DNA of 64,000 nucleotides from UBA6168 sp964423205 (GTDB lineage Bacteria > Bacteroidota > Bacteroidia > Chitinophagales > Saprospiraceae), in assembly GCA_964423205.1 (NCBI GenBank), contig CAYRDX010000006.1, forward strand, positions 42,100 to 106,099, in the 5' to 3' direction. Position numbers and translations under genes: made by a program. Of the stretch, positions 53,101-61,052 are shown piece by piece. Below the pieces are notes generated by a model, which was not told the DNA's origin, did not search any database, and saw only the letters and a list, made by a program, of their open reading frames with translations. How positions within the stretch are numbered: the first letter of the stretch is position 1; each line of letters opens with the position of its first letter.

Positions 53101-54261
53101 CTGGCGGGAATGGCTTACACAGATGCTTCGGGGCAATTCAGCTTTGAGTCAGTACCTGCGGGAAAAGACTACTCCATTACCCCAAGTTTGAATGGTCATG
53201 CCCTTACTGGCGTGACGACTTATGACATGGTGCTGCTTCAAAGGCATATACTCGGCATTCAGCCCCTTGATTCGCCCTATAAAATCATTGCTGGAGATGT
53301 GAACAGGAACAACGTACTGACAACCAGCGATCTGGTTGATATGCGTAGGGTCATCCTGCACATTTTGCCACAATTCCCAAACAACACTTCCTGGCGATTT
53401 ATTGACGGCACCTTCGTCTTTTCAGATAAGTTGAATCCATGGAGCAGTGCATTCAGGGAAGTGTACAATGTAAACAACCTGACTTCCAGCAGCCCCAAAC
53501 CAAATTTTGTGGCTGTCAAGGTTGGTGATGTTAATGGATCTGCCGCGGGTGCCAACATCCTTAGTGGTGTCGACTTGCGAAGCACCGAAAAGGACTGGCT
53601 CCTGTTAGCTGAAGATAGAAACTTCCAAAAGGGAGAAACATTCAGGGTTGATTTTACTTCCAGTTTGGAAGGGTTGTTGGCTTATCAATTCACACTCAAT
53701 TTCAATCCTGCTCTTCTGTCGGTTCTCGAAGTAGTGCCAGGTTATGGTACTGACCATTCCAACTTTGGAACAACATTACTTGAGCAAGGTGCTGTAACAG
53801 CAGGGTGGGGAAGAGTGAACAGTATGGCAGAACAAAGTGATGAAGCCATATTCAGCATTGTATTCCAATCCAGGGCAAATGGCTCACTAAGCCAAACCGT
53901 TTCCCTCAACTCCAGATTTACCCAGGCAGGGGCATTTGACAAAAATGGGCAGTCACGCGCTGTGCAATTGCAGTTTGTCAATAATACGCTTGCTGAAAGG
54001 GTATTTGAGTTGATGCAAAACAAGCCCAACCCATTCAAAGATCAAACGGCTATAGGTTTTGAATTGCCGGAGGCAACAACGGCAACTCTGACGGTATTCG
54101 ATATCTCAGGCCGCCAAATCACCGGCTTTAAAGGAGAGTACGCGGCAGGTTACAATGAGATCAGTATTGATGAACATCTGCTTCCAGGACATGGGGTGTA
54201 CTACTACCGACTGGAAACTCCAAAACATACTGCAACAATGAAAATGACATTCCTGAGGTGA
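50143..54261 (+). CDS. Giant surface protein, cohesin/dockerin-like parts, T9SS type A tail
   Basis: A 1372-residue secreted protein. The signal peptide ends near LIAQ. The long N-terminal region (about 25-960) is a chain of cysteine-rich beta domains of HYR-like type, with recurrent phrases such as FKATDANGDSSF, TWEAVDAFGNKS, INVSDKTNP, VNAVDKCGNPSSRSF and YQVSDGCGNTATCSF. Then come a carboxypeptidase-regulatory-like domain (about 965-1020, GVKDVNLQLSG), a dockerin-like segment with two Ca-type loops (GDVNRNNVLTTSDLVDMRRVI near 1050), a cohesin-like domain (about 1165-1280) and the type A sorting tail (ELMQNKPNPFKDQTAIGFEL ... GVYYYRLE). It is probably a matrix or adhesion protein of the cell surface. 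Confidence 0.9.
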   Translation: MKRRLLSLIISFIYFGLNSLIAQVPPSPYFTSCPSGGVYNLNPGQCDTVVHFTVTADGVQPVTVTQLQGLPSGSAFPLGLNILFFKATDANGDSSFCLFILDVKEYQPLTSALVCDDTVHISLDQTCVGFLYPDHVLEGDYGCYDIFKIRVNNTDTNIVDASMIGTYIMYNITHTETGNNCMGTGLVQDKLPPVFISCDPVAIHSYQNPKPSTEGGDVPIPTITDCSQFKLTYSDILYRGECSDGYRELIARTWEAVDAFGNKSTCVQLITVRRVSLIQTQPLVIGVTPVCPPSYQTECVPGTMPDLRPEITGYPTVLIDGINYPVLPGTSSQCRLSSTYSDKVITMCGGSYQVLRTWKVVDCCLDGILGVNPWSCIQVINVSDKTNPLIQPVPDMLVSLDVNMCTARPIIPAVKITDCSDVVMEIITPVGSIYTNGGRVPPPGLPVGDHTIIVNAVDKCGNPSSRSFVIRVRDTQKPVAACKQFMVVALNSQGVGIAAASAFNLGSNDNCCLGEMKVARMSDKCGNPNATQFGDFVEFCCGDVGDTVQVIFRVYDCHGNFNDCMLRVEVQDQLPPTLTCPPDITINCRQGYLNQEVTGRVVFDANNRRANDGLATDNCINQLQLNSSDIGSVTCGLGTIFRTFTVKDIAGFDTFCIQTINVTQGPPLTNQDFIFPRDTTVGNCGAGTFPAVTGYPILPSLGICDSFTVAFKDSIVNNTLGFCQVVFRKWVIVDLCIYNPNVPNSPGRWEHTQLIYVNDKTAPIIADCLPRKFCNFKDDCGFIAPNLSISVSDNCTPANQITLNWVVDLYNDGIPDVGAIYAGTGQNFENFYDYGTHKITYQVSDGCGNTATCSFLFTIEDCKKPNVFCKPSVTVQLNAGGLVSVNARILDTGASRDNCTSQSQLRYSFTPNATDTIRTYTCLHKGSNAVKLWVTDLTNNTDSCLSFIIVEDSQNPCPGGLMAFGGKVSTEANSGVKDVNLQLSGSLAGMAYTDASGQFSFESVPAGKDYSITPSLNGHALTGVTTYDMVLLQRHILGIQPLDSPYKIIAGDVNRNNVLTTSDLVDMRRVILHILPQFPNNTSWRFIDGTFVFSDKLNPWSSAFREVYNVNNLTSSSPKPNFVAVKVGDVNGSAAGANILSGVDLRSTEKDWLLLAEDRNFQKGETFRVDFTSSLEGLLAYQFTLNFNPALLSVLEVVPGYGTDHSNFGTTLLEQGAVTAGWGRVNSMAEQSDEAIFSIVFQSRANGSLSQTVSLNSRFTQAGAFDKNGQSRAVQLQFVNNTLAERVFELMQNKPNPFKDQTAIGFELPEATTATLTVFDISGRQITGFKGEYAAGYNEISIDEHLLPGHGVYYYRLETPKHTATMKMTFLR

Positions 54262-54325
54262 GTCCGGACCGGATAAAACCTGGATAACGAGATAAGACTT
54301 AGTAACTCGGTTTTTGGGATAGGTC

Positions 54326-54355
54326 TCCTCTTCGGTTTGCCGGGGAGGGGCTTTT
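54326..54355 (+). terminator. Rho-independent terminator of the giant surface-protein gene
   Basis: CCTCTTCGG and CCGGGGAGG pair over nine bases (two G-U pairs in RNA) around a TTTG loop, followed by GGCTTTTT. It ends just before the stop codon of the convergent M16 gene. Confidence 0.85.
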
Positions 54356-54356
54356 T

Positions 54357-55640
54357 CTATTCCGAATGTGGGAAAACTTCTGGTTCGGGTATCTCCAGTT
54401 TTTGGTCAGAAGACTTGTAATACAATTTGGAACAATTGGATTCCACCAACACATCATTGGCTACCCTGAGTATGTCCTCTGCTGTTACTTCTCTGTAGAG
54501 GTCTGCTTCGGTGTTGATTAGTTCTGCATTACCGAGTAGTTCGTAAAAGGCTAGGTTGATGGCTTTATTGAGCACACTGGTTTCAGAAAAAATAACGGTT
54601 GATTCAGCTTTGTTCTTTATTTTTTCCAATTCGCGGGCAGGAATCAGCAGGCTTTTGATTTCCTCTATTTCCTTCCAGATGGCCGCTTCAGCCACCTCCA
54701 TGCTTATACCCTCTGCAGGCTGACCTTCAATAATAAAAAGCCCGGGGTCGAGGCTTCCAAGGATGTAGCAATCGATTTGCGAAAACAATTCCTGATCACT
54801 AAGCAAACGGCGGAAAAGTCGGGAAGAAGGACCATTGCATAGCACATCAGATAACAAGTCAACTGCATAGAAATCCTTATCGGTTCTTCCACACATATGG
54901 AATGCCAGATACACCGAATCGACCGGTACATTTGAATCACTGGTTCTGGAATGCAATTCTCTCTGAGCAGGTTCCTTTTCCCAAAGGCCTGGAATGGCTT
55001 CCCCCGGCTCTATTTCTCCAAACCACTTCTCCACCATGGCCTTCACTTTTTCTGTCTGAAGATTACCGGCAACTACCAATATGGCATTGTTGGGTCGGTA
55101 ATATTTGTAGAAAAACTGACGTACATCATCCAAAGTGGCATCCTCCACATGTTTTGGTACTTTCCCAATAGTGGGCCAACGGTAAGGATGAACTTCAAAT
55201 GCCATTTCCGCCAAATGGTGCCAGACATCTCCGTAAGGCTGGTTGAGACAGGTTTCTTTAAATTCCTCCACAACCACCTTGCGCTGTACTTTTAAAACTT
55301 TTTCACTGAATTTTAGACCTTTCATCCTGTCGCTTTCCAGCCATAAAGCCACTTCCAGGTTTTCAGCCGGGAGAATGTCGTAAAAGTTTGTGATGTCGTT
55401 GTTCGTAAAGGCATTGTTTTCACCACCGGCAAGTTGTATGGCATCGTCGAAATTCTTGATATTGTCTGAACCTCCAAACATCAAATGCTCAAAAAGGTGG
55501 GCAAATCCAGTCTTGTCGGGCGACTCATCGCGGCTTCCAACTTTGTACAAAACATTCACCGCTACCATAGGAGTGCTGTCGTCCTCATGGATGATAACTT
55601 TCAAACCATTATTTAACTCGTACCTGGTATATTCAATCAC
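54357..55640 (-). CDS. M16-family zinc peptidase
   Basis: A 427-residue cytoplasmic-looking insulinase/pitrilysin-type metallopeptidase. The inverted zinc motif HxxEH is intact as H48-L-F-E51-H52, and the downstream Glu is probably in the LEVALWLESDRM segment (about residue 107-130 after NFYDILPAENLE). Two homologous halves can be seen; the C-terminal half has the R/Y pair region (SSRLFRRLLSDQELFSQIDCY) but no zinc motif. This is the active-subunit design of two-gene M16B systems; the partner is not next to it. The start is a GTG at 55640, with no better ATG nearby. No signal peptide is seen, so it may process peptides inside the cell. Confidence 0.9.
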   Translation of the reverse strand: MIEYTRYELNNGLKVIIHEDDSTPMVAVNVLYKVGSRDESPDKTGFAHLFEHLMFGGSDNIKNFDDAIQLAGGENNAFTNNDITNFYDILPAENLEVALWLESDRMKGLKFSEKVLKVQRKVVVEEFKETCLNQPYGDVWHHLAEMAFEVHPYRWPTIGKVPKHVEDATLDDVRQFFYKYYRPNNAILVVAGNLQTEKVKAMVEKWFGEIEPGEAIPGLWEKEPAQRELHSRTSDSNVPVDSVYLAFHMCGRTDKDFYAVDLLSDVLCNGPSSRLFRRLLSDQELFSQIDCYILGSLDPGLFIIEGQPAEGISMEVAEAAIWKEIEEIKSLLIPARELEKIKNKAESTVIFSETSVLNKAINLAFYELLGNAELINTEADLYREVTAEDILRVANDVLVESNCSKLYYKSSDQKLEIPEPEVFPHSE

Positions 55641-55838
55641 TTATTGCCTGTTGTAATTCTTCTTACTAAGAAAACGGGTGCAAATGTAGTAAAATGCCAG
55701 CAGGATGCTCTAAGATGCTATTCTTCGGGCATAATTTCAGCGGACTGGGTTTGTTTATTTGTATTTGAATGGAATGAGAGGAATCCAGCCTACAGGAATT
55801 CGGCAAACTTTTCCAACTTTGTAGCAAATTGAAATTTT

Positions 55839-57962
55839 ATGAAACGCCCTGACTTTAGTGAAATACCACTGGATGAAAACCTTGGACGCGCAGACCTGAA
55901 AGAAGTACTGACTGATTCTACCCAATTCCAGACTCCGGAACAAATACCCGTCAGGGCTCAGTTTCCATCTCAGGAATACAGTCATCAACGTTTCGTGTCC
56001 GGCATTGCGCCCTTTCTGGGTGGTCCGTATAGCTCTATGTACGTCAATCAGCCCTGGACCATCAGACAGTATGCAGGTTTTTCGACGGCTGAAGAAAGTA
56101 ATGCTTTTTACCGTCGCAATTTGGCACAAGGACAAAAAGGCTTGTCGGTGGCATTTGATTTGGCTACTCACAGAGGGTACGATAGTGACCATCCCCGGGT
56201 TACAGGTGATGTCGGTATGGCAGGTGTAGCCATCGATAGTGTGGAGGACATGAAAATCCTGTTCGATAGCATACCACTCGACAAGATGTCGGTGTCAATG
56301 ACCATGAATGGTGCCGTTATTCCCATCATGGCTTTTTACATCATCGCTGCTGAAGAACAAGGCATCAAAACTGAGTTATTAAGTGGAACCATCCAAAACG
56401 ACATCCTGAAGGAGTTCATGGTTCGCAACACCTACATCTATCCACCCGGGCCGTCGATACGCATCGTAGGTGATATTTTTCGCTATGCTTCGCAATACAT
56501 GCCCAAATTTAACAGCATCAGCGTAAGTGGTTATCACATACATGAAGCAGGGGCTCCTGCTGATATTGAACTGGCCTATACACTTGCCGATGGTTTGGAA
56601 TACCTGCGCACGGGCATCAATGCCGGATTATCTATCGATGATTTTGCACCAAGGATTTCTTTCTTTTGGGGAATTGGCATGAACCATTTTATGGAAGTTG
56701 CCAAACTGAGAGCAGGCAGGTTGCTTTGGGCCAAAATTGTAAAACAGTTTCATCCTCAAGAATCCAAGTCCATGGCTTTGAGGACACACTGCCAGACATC
56801 GGGCTGGAGCCTGACGGAACAAGATCCATTTAACAACGTGACCCGTACCTGTGTGGAAGGACTTGCAGCCGTGTTGGGCGGTACTCAATCTCTTCACACA
56901 AACGCTCTGGACGAAGCTATTGCCCTGCCTACTGATTTCAGCGCCAAAATTGCCCGGGATACACAACTTTTCATTCAAAATGAATCTGCCGTCACCAATG
57001 TAGTAGATCCCTGGGCCGGATCCTATTATGTAGAATACCTGACACATCACCTTTGTCAGAAAGCATGGGCATTGATACAGGAAGTGGAGGAATTGGGTGG
57101 TATGGCCAAGGCCATTGAAAAGGGCTTGCCAAAAATGCGCATCGAAGAAGCAGCGGCCAGAAAACAAGCACGGATTGACAGTGGTCAGGATAAAATAGTC
57201 GGGGTAAACATCTTCAAAGTGCAGGAAACCTCCGACATCGACATTCTAAAAGTTGACAACACGGCAGTAAGGGAAAAGCAGATAAACCGGCTTATGCAGG
57301 TCAAAGCATCCCGCAACACCCAAGCCGTGAATGAAGCTTTGGAATCATTGTACCAATGCGCCAAAAGCGGTGAGGGTAATCTGCTGGAGGAAGCTGTGAA
57401 AGCCGCCCGCTTAAGGGCTACTTTGGGTGAAATAAGTGATGCCTTGGAGCGTGCATTTGGGCGCTACACTCCGGTTACTCAGGCTGTATCAGGTGTTTAT
57501 TCCAATGAAATAAAAATGGATGAAGATTTTGTGAAAGCTAAAGCTCTATCCGATGAGTTTGCAGAAATGGAAGGCAGAAGACCCAGAATCATGGTGGCAA
57601 AACTCGGACAAGACGGCCATGACCGAGGCGCCAAGGTCATTGCGACCGGATTTGCGGACCTCGGCTTCGATGTGGATATCGGCCCCTTGTTTCAAACACC
57701 TTCAGAAGCCGCAAGACAGGCTGCTGAAAATGATGTTCACATACTGGGTATCAGTTCTTTGGCTGCCGGACATCGCACGCTGGTTCCGGAAACCATCGAA
57801 GAACTGAAAAAACTGGGTAGGGAGGATATCCTCGTGGTAGTTGGCGGAGTTATTCCTCCTCAGGATTACGATGATTTGTACACAAAAGGGGTAGCGGCAA
57901 TATTTGGACCCGGCACTAAAATCGCACATGCCGCCACATTGCTTTTGGAGAAAATGATGTAG
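55839..57962 (+). CDS. scpA: Methylmalonyl-CoA mutase, large subunit type
   Basis: Adenosylcobalamin enzyme that rearranges succinyl-CoA and (R)-methylmalonyl-CoA, used in propionate formation or breakdown. The 707 residues contain the TIM-barrel domain (about 1-560) with YAGFSTAEESNAFYR, SVSMTMNGAVIP, SGYHIHEAGA and GGTQSLHTNALDEA, and the C-terminal B12-binding domain (about 580-705) with the cobalt-ligand motif DGHDRG and LGISSLAAGH. It is complete in length against E. coli Sbm/ScpA (714). A beta (small) subunit gene is not adjacent in this window. It is followed by RidA after 73 bases on the same strand, possibly the same transcript. Confidence 0.97.
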   Translation: MKRPDFSEIPLDENLGRADLKEVLTDSTQFQTPEQIPVRAQFPSQEYSHQRFVSGIAPFLGGPYSSMYVNQPWTIRQYAGFSTAEESNAFYRRNLAQGQKGLSVAFDLATHRGYDSDHPRVTGDVGMAGVAIDSVEDMKILFDSIPLDKMSVSMTMNGAVIPIMAFYIIAAEEQGIKTELLSGTIQNDILKEFMVRNTYIYPPGPSIRIVGDIFRYASQYMPKFNSISVSGYHIHEAGAPADIELAYTLADGLEYLRTGINAGLSIDDFAPRISFFWGIGMNHFMEVAKLRAGRLLWAKIVKQFHPQESKSMALRTHCQTSGWSLTEQDPFNNVTRTCVEGLAAVLGGTQSLHTNALDEAIALPTDFSAKIARDTQLFIQNESAVTNVVDPWAGSYYVEYLTHHLCQKAWALIQEVEELGGMAKAIEKGLPKMRIEEAAARKQARIDSGQDKIVGVNIFKVQETSDIDILKVDNTAVREKQINRLMQVKASRNTQAVNEALESLYQCAKSGEGNLLEEAVKAARLRATLGEISDALERAFGRYTPVTQAVSGVYSNEIKMDEDFVKAKALSDEFAEMEGRRPRIMVAKLGQDGHDRGAKVIATGFADLGFDVDIGPLFQTPSEAARQAAENDVHILGISSLAAGHRTLVPETIEELKKLGREDILVVVGGVIPPQDYDDLYTKGVAAIFGPGTKIAHAATLLLEKMM

Positions 57963-58035
57963 GCAAAAGCTAACAAAACAAGTATTTCTGTGTTTTACAA
58001 CAATTCCCGAATTTGTTCACTTTAAATAACTTACC

Positions 58036-58416
58036 ATGTCAATCAAACCCGTCTATACAGACAAGGCCCCGAAGCCTTCAGGACATTATTCCCAGGCCGT
58101 TATTTACAATGATACAGTCTATGTTGCCGGATTACTCGCCATCGATGCGGAAGGTAAAAAACACATAGACGCATCTGTTACTGACCAAACCCGCTTGATA
58201 TTTAAAAATATGAATGCCATACTTAGGGCTGCTGGCAGCAACCTGGAACGCCTGCTTTCAGTGACTATTTATGTGAGTGATATCAATGATTGGGGAGAAA
58301 TCAATGAGGTTTATGAGGAAATTATGGGGAATCACATTCCCGCCCGGGCTATTGTTCCAGTAAGAGATTTACACTACGGATTGAAATTGGAGATTCAGGC
58401 AATAGCTGCCGCATAA
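58036..58416 (+). CDS. RidA-family deaminase
   Basis: A 126-residue member of the RidA/YjgF/YER057c family. Members hydrolyse reactive enamine/imine intermediates, typically 2-aminoacrylate, in a trimer with active sites between subunits. The sequence shows PSGHYSQAV (start of the fold), VYVAGLLAID, LLSVTIYVSDINDWGEINEVYEE and PARAIVPVRDLHYGLKLEIQAIA. The important arginine is present in the PVRDL stretch, and the second acidic residue in LEIQ. Its 3' end overlaps the M14 gene on the other strand by 22 bases (58395-58416). Whether it acts on 2-aminoacrylate or another imine is unknown. Confidence 0.9.
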   Translation: MSIKPVYTDKAPKPSGHYSQAVIYNDTVYVAGLLAIDAEGKKHIDASVTDQTRLIFKNMNAILRAAGSNLERLLSVTIYVSDINDWGEINEVYEEIMGNHIPARAIVPVRDLHYGLKLEIQAIAAA

Positions 58417-59441
58417 GAGGTTTCGATGCTACTGCAGATATATTGCCATTGCAGGTACATCTGATGAGAAACAGGCATCGGCTTAAGCCCGGCATTTCTG
58501 GCGAACTGATTCACTTCAGCTTCCGTTAGGTCACCACGTGACATGCAGGCTGTCCAAACTGCCAGCATCTGGCTCCATCGTTCAAAATCCGGATTTGGCC
58601 AGTCTGTTGTTTTATTCACTGATGGGTAAATAAATAATGGCATTTCAGTGACCAATGTTAGACAATCACCACCCAGACTTCGGATGCTCTCCATAGAGCT
58701 CGGATGAAATTTGGCAGCTGTTTCAGTATCATTCTTTTGAAGGAAAAATCGCCTCATACTCACGGAATCCGGCCGTGTTGAAAATCCTAAACCGATTCGA
58801 GAAAAACCTTTTTCTCCTTTGCGGTCAACATCAAACAGCTCATACCCTAAGTCTTGTGCTTTCAGGGTGTTGTGCCAGATAATAGGTGCAGCCCGGTCAA
58901 TCCAGGTCGATTCCAAAAGATACCAGGCTCCATTGGCCCATCCCATTCCATGCAGTGAGGCATGAAGATGAAAAGGCCGGTTGGCTGAAAGCCAGCAATC
59001 ATGAACGAATTTATTCTCCGGGCGAAGCGGGGGCCAATGTCCTTCAATAGGGAAACCATATTCCAGGTCATCGCCGGGTAGTTCTCTCACCCGAAAGTTC
59101 AGAAAGGCTGCAAGGTCATATAACTCATCGGTTTCACAATACCATTTCTTGTTGAGTTCTTCTCCATCAGGATTGACATGCGGAACAATATACCAGCTGA
59201 TTCTTTGAAGTAACCAGTGATAATCGGGAAGTGTATCCAGGAAAGTAACTAATTTTTTCAGCAGTCGTGGCCCGGTTGGTTCGTCGGCATGACAGCCTCC
59301 AATAAGACTGATCCGGAAGTCACCATTTCCAAATTTATAGGCTGGTAGCTTGCGGCCTTGGCGCGTCTTTCCAATTTTCCATGGAAGAGGATTCCCTATT
59401 GGAATATTAAGTATATCCTGGAAAAAGGAATAGAGTTTCAT
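58395..59441 (-). CDS. M14-family zinc carboxypeptidase
   Basis: A 348-residue metallocarboxypeptidase-like enzyme of family M14 without a signal peptide. The zinc ligands appear as HxxE in GGCHADEPTGPRLL and the later His in HLHASLHGMGWANG; the substrate-binding R/N region is around WYIVPHVNPDGEELNKKW; the catalytic Glu is probably in LVTEMPLFIYP. The type is closer to the murein peptide amidase/deacylase-like branch than to digestive carboxypeptidases. The role might be in peptidoglycan turnover or in removing amino-acid tags. Its 3' end overlaps the RidA gene on the opposite strand. Confidence 0.82.
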   Translation of the reverse strand: MKLYSFFQDILNIPIGNPLPWKIGKTRQGRKLPAYKFGNGDFRISLIGGCHADEPTGPRLLKKLVTFLDTLPDYHWLLQRISWYIVPHVNPDGEELNKKWYCETDELYDLAAFLNFRVRELPGDDLEYGFPIEGHWPPLRPENKFVHDCWLSANRPFHLHASLHGMGWANGAWYLLESTWIDRAAPIIWHNTLKAQDLGYELFDVDRKGEKGFSRIGLGFSTRPDSVSMRRFFLQKNDTETAAKFHPSSMESIRSLGGDCLTLVTEMPLFIYPSVNKTTDWPNPDFERWSQMLAVWTACMSRGDLTEAEVNQFARNAGLKPMPVSHQMYLQWQYICSSIETSYAAAIA

Positions 59442-59487
59442 TGGTCAAGGCAAATTACAAAGTTCGAATACAGAAACCCGATGTAAT

Positions 59488-59835
59488 TTACTTTTTTGGT
59501 CTGTAACGAATAACTTCTGCTTTCTCAATTGTGATTAATCCACTGGAATTGGCCTCATTAAACATCGATTCCACTGTTTTTACAAACTCTCTGATATTTT
59601 TTTCATTGTCCACTATTTCAACCACCATGGGTAAGTCAGAGGAAATCTCCAGGAGTTTTACCCTGTGAATCCGACTGTTTGCTCCAAATCCCATTATGCC
59701 GCGCAAAACGGTAGCACCGTAAAGGTTTTGCTTTTTTGCTTCGAACACAATAGCTTCATAAAGTGGTATTCCTCCGATTTTATCAGACTCTCCAACAAAT
59801 ATTCGGAGAAGTTTTGCGTGGGTATCTTTTTCCAT
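59488..59835 (-). CDS. DUF190 protein next to crcB
   Basis: A 115-residue protein of the DUF190 family, a small ferredoxin-like alpha-beta fold that often stands next to CrcB fluoride channels. Typical phrases are LLRIFVGESDKIGGIPLYEAIV, GATVLRGIMGFGANSRIH, LPMVVEIVDNEKNIREFV and GLITIEKAEVIRY. I take the ATG at 59835 as start, two bases after the end of crcB; a TTG at 59841 would overlap it. A role beside CrcB in fluoride resistance is likely from the neighbourhood, but the biochemical function is unknown. Confidence 0.88.
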   Translation of the reverse strand: MEKDTHAKLLRIFVGESDKIGGIPLYEAIVFEAKKQNLYGATVLRGIMGFGANSRIHRVKLLEISSDLPMVVEIVDNEKNIREFVKTVESMFNEANSSGLITIEKAEVIRYRPKK

Positions 59836-59837
59836 AG

Positions 59838-60209
59838 TCAAAACAATTTGATGAGAGCAATACCGGCAATGGTTGCGGCAAAACCAAACAACACACTGGC
59901 ACCAACATATCCCAAAGCAAAAAAGTATTGGCCATCCCGTAAAAGGGCATACGTTTCAACAGAAAAGCTGGAAAAAGTGGTGAAACCACCTCAAATGCCG
60001 GTAATGAGGAAAAGTCGCCATTCCGGAGTGAAATGACCTTTACCGGTCAGCGCAAACAACAGACCGATGGCAAAGCACCCTATGATGTTGACTACCAGGG
60101 TGCCTGTTGGGAATCCAGCCAGAATCTTATCCTGTATCAAAAGCGAAACGAGGTATCGGAGTACACTTCCAATGAATCCGCCGGTGCCTATGATGAAAAG
60201 TAGCTTCAT
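59838..60209 (-). pseudogene. crcB: crcB fluoride channel, interrupted by an in-frame TGA
   Basis: Read as one frame from the ATG at 60209 this is a normal CrcB/Fluc fluoride channel of 123 residues with four membrane helices (GGFIGSVLRYLVS, GTLVVNIIGCFAIGLLFAL and the third helix LITGI-x-GGFTTFSSFSVE). The x at codon 73 is TGA (59991-59993). In CrcB proteins this position is usually Cys, as in GFCGGLTTFST of E. coli, so a TGT/TGC-to-TGA change fits. No other defect is visible and the frame then stays open to TGA at 59838. It could be a point-mutated pseudogene, a sequence error or recoding. No fluoride riboswitch is seen upstream. Confidence 0.8.
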
Positions 60210-60243
60210 TTTATTGAGGATAAGTAAATTGATGGTTGGGAAA

Positions 60244-60301
60244 ATAGGAAGATAAGAGGATAGGAGGATTCTCTGGTGCTCTTATCCTCTTATCTTCCTA
60301 T
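60244..60301 (-). terminator. Long perfect hairpin after the DUF4956 gene
   Basis: ATAGGAAGATAAGAGGATA (60244-60262) and its exact complement (60283-60301) make a 19-base-pair stem with a 20-base loop. Read leftward it ends in TTTTCCC. It lies 16 bases after the stop of the DUF4956 gene and so separates it from crcB, whose leader is only about 35 bases long after it. Confidence 0.7.
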
Positions 60302-60317
60302 CCTCATTTTCGGTAAA

Positions 60318-61007
60318 CTATCCTGCGGGCATCCCATTGTCCTCCTCTTCAAAGAAAAGGTTGACCTGGGACACAAATTCGAGTTCACGAAGGGTTCTGA
60401 CAAACTCTTCATATTTTCTCTGACTGCGAATGGACAGGTGGTAAAAGGCTTCTACTCCTTCCTGTCCGCTAAGTTGTCGAAGGTTCATGATTTGTATCCT
60501 CCGGCAATATTTTTTCAGGATTTTTTGTAGCGTAGCTTCATGTTCTGGGTTCCCGGTATAGGAAATTTGCAAAAGGTGTTTTAGTCGTGCCGGCCTTCCA
60601 AAACCAGTGGTATCGAGAAGGATGATGATGGTACAAATGAAAAGCGTTCCAATAATAGCGACCGAGTTTAAGCCGACTCCGGCCGCCATGCCTATGGAAA
60701 GGGAAAAGAAAATGAAAACTATGTCCTGAACATCTCTGACAGCGGTGCGAAATCTGATGATTGACATTGCACCTACTAATCCGAAAGCTCGCGCCAGATT
60801 ATTGCCTATAACCAAAATTACAACTGCTGTAATCAGACTCAATAAGACTAAGGAGTTGACAAAAGATGAGGAGTAACTGGCCCCCCGGTAGGTAAACCTG
60901 TAAACGAGAGCTATGACGATGCCACAGCCCAAAGCAACCACCAGATTTGCCGCAAAGTCAAATATGGATGGCCTGAAAATGTCTATTTGTTGAAATTCTT
61001 CGAACAT
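60318..61007 (-). CDS. DUF4956 membrane protein
   Basis: A 229-residue inner-membrane protein with four or so helices (about 22-38, 48-66, 92-112 and 115-133) and a cytoplasmic C-terminal domain of ~90 residues rich in Arg/Glu. The signature MSIIRFRTAVRDVQDIVFIFFSLSIG is characteristic of DUF4956. Genes of this family are typically next to VTC-domain and CotH-like genes, as here with a VTC gene 45 bases upstream. A role in polyphosphate or surface-protein assembly has been guessed from that neighbourhood, but no activity is known to me. Confidence 0.87.
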   Translation of the reverse strand: MFEEFQQIDIFRPSIFDFAANLVVALGCGIVIALVYRFTYRGASYSSSFVNSLVLLSLITAVVILVIGNNLARAFGLVGAMSIIRFRTAVRDVQDIVFIFFSLSIGMAAGVGLNSVAIIGTLFICTIIILLDTTGFGRPARLKHLLQISYTGNPEHEATLQKILKKYCRRIQIMNLRQLSGQEGVEAFYHLSIRSQRKYEEFVRTLRELEFVSQVNLFFEEEDNGMPAG

Positions 61008-61052
61008 GATTGGCTATCGGTTTTCTGAGTCTGATGTTATGAAGTGTATGCT

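Noticed and set aside
59955..59993. Selenocysteine insertion in crcB as a firm call
   Set aside because: The short stem after TGA is explained by conserved codons and is closer than usual bacterial SECIS elements; no Sec genes can be checked in this window. Kept only as an option.
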